Under the pieces are notes generated by a model. That model saw only the letters and a list, made by a program, of their open reading frames with translations. It did no database searches and was not told where the DNA came from. Shown here piece after piece: positions 1 to 7,688 of a DNA stretch of 8,336 nt. The DNA comes from Burkholderiales bacterium (GTDB taxonomy: Bacteria > Pseudomonadota > Gammaproteobacteria > Burkholderiales > UBA11063). The stretch's first letter is position 1; each line of letters begins with the position of its first letter. Location: NCBI GenBank assembly GCA_026461645.1, contig JAPJMP010000223.1, positions 1 through 8,336 of the forward strand, written 5' to 3'. The translations under genes were made by a program, and so were the position numbers.

Positions 1-18
1 AACTTGAACTGTTTTTTT
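1..18 (+). terminator. Possible right half of an intrinsic terminator at the left edge
   Basis: The window opens with AACTTGAACTG followed by seven T, which looks like the 3' arm and U-tract of a plus-strand terminator. The matching arm (CAGTTCAAGTT) would lie outside the window, so this is conditional. It would end a gene converging on yajQ from the left and could serve both strands. Confidence 0.25.
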
Positions 19-24
19 ATGATC

Positions 25-39
25 AATAAAACTTTTATT
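25..39. repeat. AT-only inverted repeat downstream of yajQ
   Basis: AATAAAA (25-31) and TTTTATT (33-39) form a perfect 7-bp inverted repeat around one central base, 29 bp past the yajQ stop. It contains no G or C in its arms and no T-run follows on the minus strand. It could fold weakly at the end of the yajQ transcript, but chance is a fair explanation in such AT-rich DNA. Confidence 0.25.
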
Positions 40-67
40 TAAGTTTTTAACTTCAATAATTTAATGG

Positions 68-556
68 TCATAAATCACGAAAATTATTGAATTGCAATGG
101 AATTTCACTTACATCTTTTTTGAGTAATTGCATTACATTTTGTAAATCATCTTTCTTCGCACCAGTTACTCTAACTGTTTCTCCTTGAATGCTGCCCTGA
201 ACTTTTATTTTACTATCTTTAATTAACTTAACAATCTTTTTTCCCAACTCTTGTGCAATACCATTTTTAACAGTATAAGTTTGCTTTACCTTATTGCCAC
301 TAACTTTTTCTAATTTGCCCTCTTCCAACACTCTTACATCAATTCCGCGTTTAGTAATTTTAGCAATCAATACATCTTTAACTTGACTTAATTTAAAATC
401 ATCATCAGCAAATAAGGTTAACTCTAGCTCTTTTAATTCAACTCTAGCATCACTACCTTTAAAATCAAATCTATTAGTAATCTCTTTGTTAGCTTGATCT
501 AAAGCATTATTTAATTCTACTTTATTTACTTCTGACACAACATCAAATGATGGCAT
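68..556 (-). CDS. yajQ: YajQ family nucleotide-binding protein (UPF0234)
   Basis: This encodes a small cytosolic protein of 162 residues, matching the usual length of about 160-163. Family members bind nucleotides or RNA, and some act as cyclic di-GMP receptors that influence transcription; the role in this organism is not established. Visible family signatures are the N-terminal [10 protein letters not shown], the FDFKGSDA block at residues 30-37, the [17 protein letters not shown] region at about 123-139, and the C-terminal PLQFNNFRD. These fit the known fold of two similar alpha/beta subdomains. The ATG at 554-556 has a good Shine-Dalgarno, AAGGGG (563-568), seven bases upstream. It lies 124 bp after the membrane-protein gene, a larger gap than elsewhere in the array, and a TATAAT box in that gap suggests separate transcription. 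The family call is firm; a c-di-GMP role is only family knowledge. Confidence 0.95.
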   Translation of the reverse strand: MPSFDVVSEVNKVELNNALDQANKEITNRFDFKGSDARVELKELELTLFADDDFKLSQVKDVLIAKITKRGIDVRVLEEGKLEKVSGNKVKQTYTVKNGIAQELGKKIVKLIKDSKIKVQGSIQGETVRVTGAKKDDLQNVMQLLKKDVSEIPLQFNNFRDL

Positions 557-589
557 TTTATACCCCTTAAAATCAATTAATAATCAGCA

Positions 590-595
590 ATTATA
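590..595 (-). promoter_or_regulatory. yajQ: Candidate -10 box for yajQ
   Basis: The minus strand reads TGTGTTATAATTG here, with a perfect TATAAT hexamer at 590-595. Transcription would begin near 583 and give a leader of about 27 nt that includes the AAGGGG ribosome site. No good -35 hexamer stands 16-18 bp upstream (the sequence there is CAGAAG-like), so the call rests on the -10 box and on the 124-bp gap. Chance TATAAT matches are common in AT-rich DNA. Confidence 0.45.
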
Positions 596-680
596 ACACA
601 TTTTGATTAAACCTTCTGCCTCAATCCAATTTAAATTCATAGTTTAAATCTATTACTCCAGTGGTATATAATTAGCCTAA

Positions 681-1553
681 TTAAGCTTTATATTTAGAAC
701 TTAAAACTGCAAAACCAATAATTATTAGAGTAATCAAGATTGAAGTTACTAATTCATCGATTGAAGCAAGATGCCGAATCAGAGTCAATTGCATTATAAA
801 AGTTACTAAAGGGATAACCCCATTAATAATATTAGTCTTAACATTGCCTGAGGCTTCTATAGCTTTTTGTAAAAGGTATGAAACTAAAACAAAAGATATT
901 GTAGATACTATAATAGATATTTCTTGAATTTTGAAGCATATTGCAGCAAAAGATATAACTTGATGCAGATGATGCGCAAACAAATAAGATACAATTAAAA
1001 GAATCCAGCTTCGAATCGCTAAAATCTCCGTTACCGTAAATTTTTGTCGCGTGAAGTATTCGATTAAAACTGTATTCCTATATATAGCCCAACTAAAAAA
1101 AACACTTAACAGCACCATTAATATATAGTTTAGACCACTATAAGAATACAGAGCAAACAAATAATAACCGCCCATTGCTAGCAATAAAGATAATAATCGA
1201 TATTTATTGATGCTGGTTTTAGTTCGGTAAAACAAAACATATGCACCAATTGTCGCACATATGCCCATACTGGTAATTTTTTGCAAAGCAGGAGAATAAA
1301 ATATGGGAAAGTAAACTATACTACCCATAACCAAAACCATAATTAAATTAATTTCAATAAATTTAATTTTATAATTGTGCCAGATTCTTTTATATGTAGG
1401 AATTATTGACTTGTAAGATACAACATGAAAAAAAATACATGAATAGATAAAAGAAAAAAAACCCAGCAAGAACCTTTCAACGCTATGCCCTGCATAAAAA
1501 AGGAGAACTCCTGTAATACTCGTAGACAATACATATAAAATGTTGTATCCCAC
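681..1553 (-). CDS. Ten-helix integral membrane protein, possibly DMT/EamA-like permease
   Basis: This encodes a very hydrophobic protein of 290 residues. About ten membrane helices can be placed by eye, near residues 4-22, 27-46, 66-86, 92-109, 118-136, 142-158, 177-194, 211-228, 242-261 and 266-286. Length, helix count, the C-terminal position of a VIPLVTFIMQ segment (246-255) and the basic C-terminus (SSKYKA) resemble drug/metabolite transporter (EamA) permeases. No diagnostic motif is strong enough to be sure, and no substrate can be suggested. The start is GTG at 1551-1553, with a weak Shine-Dalgarno (GAAAGAA, 1560-1566) six bases upstream. It lies in the same frame as the carboxypeptidase and begins two codons after that gene's TAA, so it is probably translated by reinitiation. 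Leucine and arginine codons look more mixed (CTC, CTG, AGG, CGA) than in alaS. Confidence 0.8.
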   Translation of the reverse strand: MGYNILYVLSTSITGVLLFYAGHSVERFLLGFFSFIYSCIFFHVVSYKSIIPTYKRIWHNYKIKFIEINLIMVLVMGSIVYFPIFYSPALQKITSMGICATIGAYVLFYRTKTSINKYRLLSLLLAMGGYYLFALYSYSGLNYILMVLLSVFFSWAIYRNTVLIEYFTRQKFTVTEILAIRSWILLIVSYLFAHHLHQVISFAAICFKIQEISIIVSTISFVLVSYLLQKAIEASGNVKTNIINGVIPLVTFIMQLTLIRHLASIDELVTSILITLIIIGFAVLSSKYKA

Positions 1554-1556
1554 GCA

Positions 1557-2705
1557 TTATTCTTTCAATAAATTCTTATCAAACTTTTGAATCATATAAT
1601 TAATAGCAATTAACAAACTTTGACCTAAAAGATACGATCTTCTTCCATTCCAGCCGTACAATGAATCAGGTAAATTAGCATTATCTTTAAATGGCATTTC
1701 AATGGTTTGAGCTAAACAATTGAAATGATCTCCAACCCAAGAAGTAGCCATATTTGGTGTTTCCGTTTTAAAAGAATTTCTTTCATAACCTTCCACTGTT
1801 TGAAAATCTGGATTAGCTAATTCAAAACAACTCTCAAACTCATTCTCTAATTTTTTTTGTTTAGCGCTAAAACTATGATTATCAGAGCAACCAGCAGAAA
1901 ATATATAAGGTTTACTTTCATCGCCATGAATATCAAAAAACATATGCACTCCAGTTGCCTGTATCTTCTTTCTAACATAATATACTTCAGGCGAATTAGC
2001 AATTGTTGGTTTTAACCATTCACGATTTAAGTTTATTCCTTTACTATTAACGCGTAAATTACCTAATATCGCTCCATCAGGATTCATATTGGGTACTAAA
2101 TAAAAAACACATTGTTGTAATAACTTTTTACTAACAGCATCTGCATTATCTAACAATTTATGAATTAATCCTTCCATAAACCATTCTGCCATAGTTTCTC
2201 CTGGGTGCTGGCGGGCAATGATCCAGATTTTAAATTTATTATTAATTTTACCAGCCGATAATAAATCAATACTTTTACCTTGAGCGGTTTGGCCTAAAAC
2301 TGTATGATTAAAAGTTAAACTACTATTTGCTTGAGCAATTAATTTGTTATGTCGGGCATACGAATATGGTTCAAAATAGGCAAAATAAATAGTATTATGT
2401 TGTGATTTAATTTTAAAGCGTAAATCTTTACCATTAAATTTAGTATCCAATCTAAACCAATTACTATTATCATAACTAACGCATATTTTATAGTTAGCAA
2501 AACCTAAAGGGTAAGCTGCATCTTGTAAATCTTTAATTACAATATTAAGATCTTGATTAAATACATTGTTTAATTGAAAATAAAACCATTGATAAAAATT
2601 AGAATTTGTATCCTTTTTGATTTTAAAAACCAATTGTTTAGTTGTGCTTACATCAACTATTTCAATGCTGCCAGCATCGAAATTGGTATTAACATTTATT
2701 TTCAT
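1557..2705 (-). CDS. Cytosolic M14-family zinc carboxypeptidase (CCP/Nna1-like)
   Basis: This is a predicted metallocarboxypeptidase of 382 residues with no signal peptide, so it should act in the cytosol. The N-terminal part (about 1-125) looks like the beta-rich pre-domain of cytosolic carboxypeptidases. The catalytic domain follows, with the zinc motif HPGE (H167, E170), the NPDG block (208-211), the substrate-binding NRE segment (N227, R228), the third zinc ligand in DIHGDE (H260) and the general-base glutamate in TIEMPF (E336). All expected active-site residues are therefore present. Eukaryotic relatives remove C-terminal glutamates from tubulin; bacterial members such as the Pseudomonas aeruginosa protein have no settled substrate. 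The ATG at 2703-2705 is preceded by TAGGGAT (2716-2722). It lies 20 bp after alaS and 3 bp before the membrane-protein gene, in the same frame as the latter. The family is secure; the substrate is unknown. Confidence 0.9.
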   Translation of the reverse strand: MKINVNTNFDAGSIEIVDVSTTKQLVFKIKKDTNSNFYQWFYFQLNNVFNQDLNIVIKDLQDAAYPLGFANYKICVSYDNSNWFRLDTKFNGKDLRFKIKSQHNTIYFAYFEPYSYARHNKLIAQANSSLTFNHTVLGQTAQGKSIDLLSAGKINNKFKIWIIARQHPGETMAEWFMEGLIHKLLDNADAVSKKLLQQCVFYLVPNMNPDGAILGNLRVNSKGINLNREWLKPTIANSPEVYYVRKKIQATGVHMFFDIHGDESKPYIFSAGCSDNHSFSAKQKKLENEFESCFELANPDFQTVEGYERNSFKTETPNMATSWVGDHFNCLAQTIEMPFKDNANLPDSLYGWNGRRSYLLGQSLLIAINYMIQKFDKNLLKE

Positions 2706-2725
2706 AAATAAATTTATCCCTAAAA

Positions 2726-5347
2726 CTATTTATTTTCTAAATAAGACTGAACTAAAGCTAAGACTTGATCTACTTTTGTTATATCAACCCCTGCTCCTTG
2801 AGCAAAATCTGCTCTACCGCCGCCTTTTCCTCCCAATTGCTGTGACAAATAGCCAACAACCTGTCCTGCTAAATACTGCTTAGTTAATTTAGAACTAACG
2901 CCAACAACAATATTTACTTTATCATTGTTTATACACATTAAGACAACGATTGCATCCCCTAATTTATTTTTTAACTGCTCCACCAAATTAGCCAATACTT
3001 TATTTTCCATATTTTTTAGTTTGAGACATAATAGTTTTGTCCCATTAGCCAATGCTATAGCTTTGGTTAAATATTGATCAGCTTGTAATACCGCTATTTG
3101 CAATTGCAGTTCTTCTATTTGCTTAAGTAACAGTTTGCCATTATCCAGTGATTGGTTTACTTTATCAAGAACCACATCATAATCTTGTGCTTTAAGTATT
3201 GTTTTTAAATTATCTAAAATTAAAGCATTATCTTGTATCCGCTGTATAGCATTTTCACCTGTAATTGCCTCAATTCTTCTTACCCCACTAGCAACACCAG
3301 ACTCACTAACAATAGTAAATAAACCAATATCACCCGTTTTACTAACATGAGTACCCCCACATAATTCTATGGAAAACTCACCCATGGTAATAACTCTTAC
3401 ATCATCGGTATATTTTTCACCAAATAAAGCCATCGCACCATATTTAATTGCCTCATCATATTTCATTAATTTAACTTCAACTGCATAATTCATCATAATT
3501 ACATGATTTACAATACGTTCTATATGCGTGATTTGGTCATTAGTTATTGGTTTGTCATATGCAAAGTCAAAGCGCGTATATTCACTGCAAACTAATGATC
3601 CTTTTTGTTTAGCCTCAAGCCCTAAAACTTCTTGAAGAGCCTTGTGCAGTAAATGAGTTACGGAGTGATTGCGCGCAGTAGCAAGACGTTGATGCAAATC
3701 ATATGTAGCAGTTACCATATCGCCCACGCTAATTTGTCCTGAAGATAATTGTCCAATATGACCAAATACATCAGATTTTAATTTTTGTGTATCAGTAACA
3801 CTAAATATGGCTTCCACACCACCTTCAATGGCTATTATTCCAGTATCTCCTACCTGACCACCGCCTTCAGCATAAAACACTGTTTTATCTAAAACTAAAA
3901 TTGCATTTTGCCCAACTTCTAATTTATTTACTGAATTATTATCAACATAAATTGCAGTTACTTTGGCTTCAATGCTATTTGTAGTATAACCATTAAAACT
4001 AGTACAAACCCCATCATAGTTTAATACCATATCTTGTTTAAATTTACTGGCTGCTTTAGCCATCTCTTTTTGTTTTAACATACATTTATCATAGGCTTTA
4101 ATATCCACTAAAATATTTTGCTCACGACAAATATCTTGAGTCAAATCTAGTGGAAAACCATAAGTATCGTATAACTTAAATGCAATTTCACCATTCAAAA
4201 TTTTGTTGGTTGTAGCTAATTCTTTTTTCAATATAGCCATACCATCAACTATTGTTTCTAAGAATTTTTCTTCCTCTTGTTTTAATATATTTTCAATTTT
4301 TGATTGAGTACTATTTAATTCTGTATAATAATTGCCCATCAATTGAGTTAAATGCTTAACTAATTTAAATAAAAATGGTTGTTGCTCCCCTAAAATATAT
4401 CCGTGGCGCAGTGCTCGTCTTATTATACGACGTAACACATATCCGCGCCCTTCATTTGCCGGAATAACTCCATCCGCAATTAGAAAACAAATCGCTCTAA
4501 TATGATCAGCAATAACCTTTAGCGAGGCCAAACTTTTATCCTCTTGCTTTAAAATTAAAGCCGCAGCATTAATTAAATGTCTAAACAAATCAATATCATA
4601 ATTATTATGCACATGCTGCAAAACAGCAGAAAGTCTTTCTAGACCCATTCCTGTGTCAACTGATGGTTTTGGCAATGGGTTAAGTTTGCCAGTTTCATCA
4701 CGATTAAATTGCATGAAAACGCAATTCCAAATTTCAATATATCTATCACCATCTTCCTCAGCGCTTCCAGGTAACCCACCTTTAATTTCAGGACCGTGAT
4801 CGTAAAAAATTTCACTACATGGACCGCATGGGCCAGTATCACCCATTTGCCAAAAATTATCCGAACCACCACTACTTTTATCGCCGATACGAATAATTCT
4901 ATCGGCGCTCAGCCCAATATCATTAATCCATATATTATAAGCCTCATCATCGGTGTGATAAACTGTTACATACAATTTGTCTTTTGGCAGTTTCACTACT
5001 TCAGTTAAAAATTGCCAAGCATAAGTTAAGGCTTCTAATTTAAAATATGCACCAAAACTAAAATTACCTAGCATTTCAAAAAATGTGTGATGTCTAGCAG
5101 TATAACCCACATTCTCTAAATCATTATGTTTTCCACCGGCTCTAACGCATTTTTGTGAACTAACTGCTGTAGAATAATCGCGATGTTCTAGCCCTAAAAA
5201 TAAATTTTTAAATTGATTCATGCCGGCATTAGTAAATAATAATGTAGGATCATCATGCGGAATTAATGAACTAGATTTGACAATTTTATGCCCTTTACTT
5301 GCAAAATAATCTAAAAATAATTGTCGAATTTCATTCGCTGTCATCAT
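2726..5347 (-). CDS. alaS: Alanine--tRNA ligase
   Basis: This is a full-length class II synthetase of 873 residues (family about 875) that charges tRNA-Ala in the cytosol and edits mischarged Ser- and Gly-tRNA-Ala. In order, it has the N-terminal EIRQLFLDYFASKGH and DDPTLLFTNAGMNQFK blocks, the class II motif 2 region RHHTFFEMLGNFSFG (85-99), motif 3 GMGLERL (233-239), the tRNA-recognition domain to about 440, and an editing domain. The editing zinc ligands are all present: H561 and H565 in HSVTH, and C663 and H667 in CGGTH. The C-terminal C-Ala domain ends with GGKGGGRADFAQGAG (839-853). The start is the first of two tandem ATGs (5345-5347), with AGGTGA (5354-5359) six bases upstream. It overlaps the symporter stop as ATGA, which implies translational coupling; the second ATG (5342-5344) is equally possible. 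Nothing catalytic is missing. Confidence 0.99.
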   Translation of the reverse strand: MMTANEIRQLFLDYFASKGHKIVKSSSLIPHDDPTLLFTNAGMNQFKNLFLGLEHRDYSTAVSSQKCVRAGGKHNDLENVGYTARHHTFFEMLGNFSFGAYFKLEALTYAWQFLTEVVKLPKDKLYVTVYHTDDEAYNIWINDIGLSADRIIRIGDKSSGGSDNFWQMGDTGPCGPCSEIFYDHGPEIKGGLPGSAEEDGDRYIEIWNCVFMQFNRDETGKLNPLPKPSVDTGMGLERLSAVLQHVHNNYDIDLFRHLINAAALILKQEDKSLASLKVIADHIRAICFLIADGVIPANEGRGYVLRRIIRRALRHGYILGEQQPFLFKLVKHLTQLMGNYYTELNSTQSKIENILKQEEEKFLETIVDGMAILKKELATTNKILNGEIAFKLYDTYGFPLDLTQDICREQNILVDIKAYDKCMLKQKEMAKAASKFKQDMVLNYDGVCTSFNGYTTNSIEAKVTAIYVDNNSVNKLEVGQNAILVLDKTVFYAEGGGQVGDTGIIAIEGGVEAIFSVTDTQKLKSDVFGHIGQLSSGQISVGDMVTATYDLHQRLATARNHSVTHLLHKALQEVLGLEAKQKGSLVCSEYTRFDFAYDKPITNDQITHIERIVNHVIMMNYAVEVKLMKYDEAIKYGAMALFGEKYTDDVRVITMGEFSIELCGGTHVSKTGDIGLFTIVSESGVASGVRRIEAITGENAIQRIQDNALILDNLKTILKAQDYDVVLDKVNQSLDNGKLLLKQIEELQLQIAVLQADQYLTKAIALANGTKLLCLKLKNMENKVLANLVEQLKNKLGDAIVVLMCINNDKVNIVVGVSSKLTKQYLAGQVVGYLSQQLGGKGGGRADFAQGAGVDITKVDQVLALVQSYLENK

Positions 5348-6573
5348 ACTGCTTCACCTACAGATGTATTTTCTTCTTCATTATATTTCTTATCAACTAA
5401 AACGCTACATACACCAGCACCAGTAACATTGGTCATAGTCCGCATCATATCTATAATTTTATCAATTCCTATAACTAACGCTAAACCGTATAATGGCAAA
5501 CCGGCACTAGTTAAAACTACGGTTGCCATAATTGATGCAGTGCCAGGAACACCTGCGGTACCAATCGTTGCTAATGCTGCAGTTATTATAATTAAAACAT
5601 ACTGAAAAACAGATAAATCAATATGAAAAATATTCGCCGTTAAGATACATACAATTGCCGGATAAATAGCACCACACCCATCCATTTTCATTGTAGCCCC
5701 AAGTGGAGCAACAAAGCCTACTACAGATTTTTTTAATTTAACTCTATCAACCAAAGTCTCAATAGTAACAGGTAAAGTGCCAAGACTAGATGATGTAGTA
5801 AAAGCGGTAATCATAGCCGGCCAATACTGTTGGTAAAATTTAAACGGATTTTTACGTGCGACTACCAATAAAATAACTCCATAAATAATTAATTGAATTG
5901 CACAAGCAAGATATATAGCAAAAATAAAACTCAGCAAGGGCAATAAAGTACTTAAGCCATAATCATGTCCCACCGGAACAACTAAAGCAAAAATTCCAAT
6001 CGGTGATAATCGAATAATAAAGCGTGTTATTTTAAACATTATCTTTGAGAACTCATCAAAGAATGTACGTAATACACTATTGGGATTATGTGTTGAAGAT
6101 AAAGCCACACCAAACATGATAGCAAAAATAATAACTGGAATAATTTTACCTGCAGATATATCACCAATAAGATTTCCTGGTACCATATCTAGGATTGTTG
6201 ACGATAAAGTAGGAATTTGACGCGGTATATAACTTGACAATTGCAAGTGATTAACTAATAAATTTCCTCCTGGTGAAATTATTGTCCCAATTAATACACC
6301 AACGCAACCAGCAATTAATGCTGTTATAATAAACCATACTAAGGTTGTTACGCCTAATTTTTTTACTAGCACAATATTTTCTAAACTAGCAAAACTAGCC
6401 ACAATTGTTGAAAAAGTAAGTGGAACTATTATTAACCTTAATAGTTTAAGAAAAGCATCGCCAAATGGGCTAATAAAATTAACCGCATTCTCCGGTAAAA
6501 AATGCCCTAAAATTAATCCTAGGGCTAAAGCTAACATGCATCTATAACCAAATCCTATTTGAAATTTTTTCAC
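5344..6573 (-). CDS. Dicarboxylate/amino acid:cation symporter (SLC1/DAACS family)
   Basis: This inner-membrane carrier belongs to the glutamate/aspartate transporter fold: eight helices plus two re-entrant hairpins, working as a trimer in known relatives. Residues are numbered from the GTG start (409 aa). Visible parts are the serine-rich hairpin 1 TTSSSLGTLP (259-268), the TM7 motif KMDGC (296-300) in place of the usual NMDGT, the hairpin 2 GTAGVPGTA (338-346), and TM8 with D371, D375, R378 and N382. R378 matches the arginine that binds the side-chain carboxylate of acidic substrates, so aspartate, glutamate or a dicarboxylate is plausible. The usual TM8 aspartate is A386, and several sodium-site residues are replaced. 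An ATG at 6589-6591 would add six residues but lacks a ribosome site and overlaps ychF. GTG at 6571-6573 has AAAGGA six bases upstream. The stop overlaps alaS by 4 nt. Confidence 0.92.
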   Translation of the reverse strand: MKKFQIGFGYRCMLALALGLILGHFLPENAVNFISPFGDAFLKLLRLIIVPLTFSTIVASFASLENIVLVKKLGVTTLVWFIITALIAGCVGVLIGTIISPGGNLLVNHLQLSSYIPRQIPTLSSTILDMVPGNLIGDISAGKIIPVIIFAIMFGVALSSTHNPNSVLRTFFDEFSKIMFKITRFIIRLSPIGIFALVVPVGHDYGLSTLLPLLSFIFAIYLACAIQLIIYGVILLVVARKNPFKFYQQYWPAMITAFTTSSSLGTLPVTIETLVDRVKLKKSVVGFVAPLGATMKMDGCGAIYPAIVCILTANIFHIDLSVFQYVLIIITAALATIGTAGVPGTASIMATVVLTSAGLPLYGLALVIGIDKIIDMMRTMTNVTGAGVCSVLVDKKYNEEENTSVGEAV

Positions 6574-6579
6574 GATTTT

Positions 6580-6585
6580 TCCTTT
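6580..6585 (-). promoter_or_regulatory. Shine-Dalgarno that decides the symporter start
   Basis: The minus strand reads AAAGGA AAAATC GTG: a near-ideal ribosome site six bases before the GTG at 6571-6573. It overlaps the ychF stop codon (6584-6586), a usual arrangement for coupled genes. The alternative ATG at 6589-6591 is preceded by the pyrimidine-rich CATTTTCGTTTTA, with no purine-rich site. Confidence 0.65.
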
Positions 6586-7675
6586 AAACATTAAAACGAA
6601 AATGCATTACATCACCATCTTTAACAATATATTCTTTACCTTCTAGCCTCATCTTGCCGGCTTCTTTTGCTTTTTGCTCGCCACCACAATTCACAAAATC
6701 AGTGAAACCAATTACTTCAGCACGAATAAAACCACGTTCAAAATCAGTATGAATCACCCCTGCTGCCTCGGGTGCAGAAGCACCAACTTTTACTGTCCAT
6801 GCCCTAACTTCTTTAACTCCAGCAGTAAAATATGTTTGTAAACCTAACAAATCATACCCAGCACGAATTAATCTATCTAACCCAGGCTCTTCTAACCCCA
6901 TGTCTTGCAGAAATTCTATTTTATCATTATCTTCTAATTCCGCAATTTCTGCCTCCATTGCCGCACAAATAGCTACCAACGGGACCGACTCCTCTTTAGC
7001 TCTAGCTTGCAAATTACTTAAATGTTGATTATTATTAAATCCATCTTCTTTAACATTTGCCACATACATTGCTGGTTTTGCTGTCAATAAACATAATGGT
7101 TTTAACATTTGTAATTCTTCAGTGCTTAAACCTAAAGATCTCACTAATTTACCATTATTTAATTGCGGTAAAATTTTTTGCAAAACTGCTTGCATTGCAA
7201 GTGCGTCCTTATCTCCAGATTTAGCCTTCTTTTGTTCTTTCTGTAAAGTCTTTTCTACAGTTGCCATATCGGCTAGAGCTAACTCAGTATTAATCACCTC
7301 TATATCATCTAACGGGTCTACTTTGCCATTAACATGAATTACATTACTATCATCAAAACATCTAACCACATTAATAATCGCATCTGTTTCACGAATATTA
7401 GCTAAAAACTGATTACCCAGGCCTTCCCCATTACTTGCTCCGGCAACTAAACCAGCAATATCAACAAACTCAACAATTGCTCTTTGAATTTTTTGCGGAT
7501 TAACAATTTTAGCCAGTTGATTAATTCTTGCATCTGGAACTTCTACTATGCCAACATTAGGTTCAATGGTACAAAATGGATAATTCTCAGCTGCAATACC
7601 AGCTTTAGTTAAAGCATTAAACAATGTTGATTTTCCTACATTGGGTAACCCTACAATTCCGCATTTTAATGACAT
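6584..7675 (-). CDS. ychF: Redox-regulated ribosome-associated ATPase YchF (OLA1/Obg-like)
   Basis: This is a 363-residue protein, the same length as the E. coli YchF. It is a TRAFAC-class P-loop NTPase that prefers ATP to GTP, associates with ribosomes and, in E. coli and human OLA1, restrains the oxidative-stress response. Visible parts are the P-loop GLPNVGKST (9-17), the switch II DIAGLV (72-77), and the variant G4 motif NVKE (207-210), whose glutamate in place of aspartate explains the ATP preference. A coiled-coil stretch lies at about 130-175 and the TGS domain at about 279-362, ending [14 protein letters not shown]114, implicated in hydrolysis in E. coli YchF, is at the same position. 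The ATG at 7673-7675 has GAAAG (7681-7685) five bases upstream. It starts 13 bp after msrC. The pth gene, a frequent ychF neighbour elsewhere, is not adjacent here. Confidence 0.98.
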   Translation of the reverse strand: MSLKCGIVGLPNVGKSTLFNALTKAGIAAENYPFCTIEPNVGIVEVPDARINQLAKIVNPQKIQRAIVEFVDIAGLVAGASNGEGLGNQFLANIRETDAIINVVRCFDDSNVIHVNGKVDPLDDIEVINTELALADMATVEKTLQKEQKKAKSGDKDALAMQAVLQKILPQLNNGKLVRSLGLSTEELQMLKPLCLLTAKPAMYVANVKEDGFNNNQHLSNLQARAKEESVPLVAICAAMEAEIAELEDNDKIEFLQDMGLEEPGLDRLIRAGYDLLGLQTYFTAGVKEVRAWTVKVGASAPEAAGVIHTDFERGFIRAEVIGFTDFVNCGGEQKAKEAGKMRLEGKEYIVKDGDVMHFRFNV

Positions 7676-7688
7676 ATAATCTTTCGTT

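Noticed and set aside
557..680. A terminator between the membrane-protein gene and yajQ
   Set aside because: Only short AT-rich symmetries such as TTTAAA repeats are present, with no GC-rich stem and U-tract, so read-through transcription into yajQ cannot be excluded.
669..683. Perfect 15-base inverted repeat TAATTAG-C-CTAATTA over the membrane-protein stop codon
   Set aside because: It has a single central base, so an RNA hairpin would lose its inner pairs; it is nearly all A/T and has no following T-run. Not credible as a terminator.
1486..1557. ATG overlapping the carboxypeptidase stop (TAATG) as a start for a small gene
   Set aside because: The frame ends after 24 codons and lies inside the membrane-protein gene in another frame; no motif supports it.
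2617..2883. Plus-strand open frame of 88 codons
   Set aside because: It lies across the 5' end of the carboxypeptidase gene and the 3' end of alaS on the opposite strand, has no recognisable motif or clear ribosome site, and is explained as antisense shadow of two firm genes.
4639..4872. Minus-strand open frame of 77 codons inside alaS
   Set aside because: It is wholly contained in alaS in another frame, where alaS motifs are conserved; no independent start signal.
4796..5008. Plus-strand open frame of 70 codons
   Set aside because: It is antisense to the alaS catalytic domain with no family resemblance.
5321..5605. Plus-strand open frame of 94 codons, partly hydrophobic
   Set aside because: It is antisense to the symporter C-terminus and the alaS start; its hydrophobic, repetitive composition follows from the reverse complement of a membrane-protein gene.
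7122..7337. Plus-strand open frame of 71 codons
   Set aside because: It is antisense to the middle of ychF, which is a secure full-length gene.
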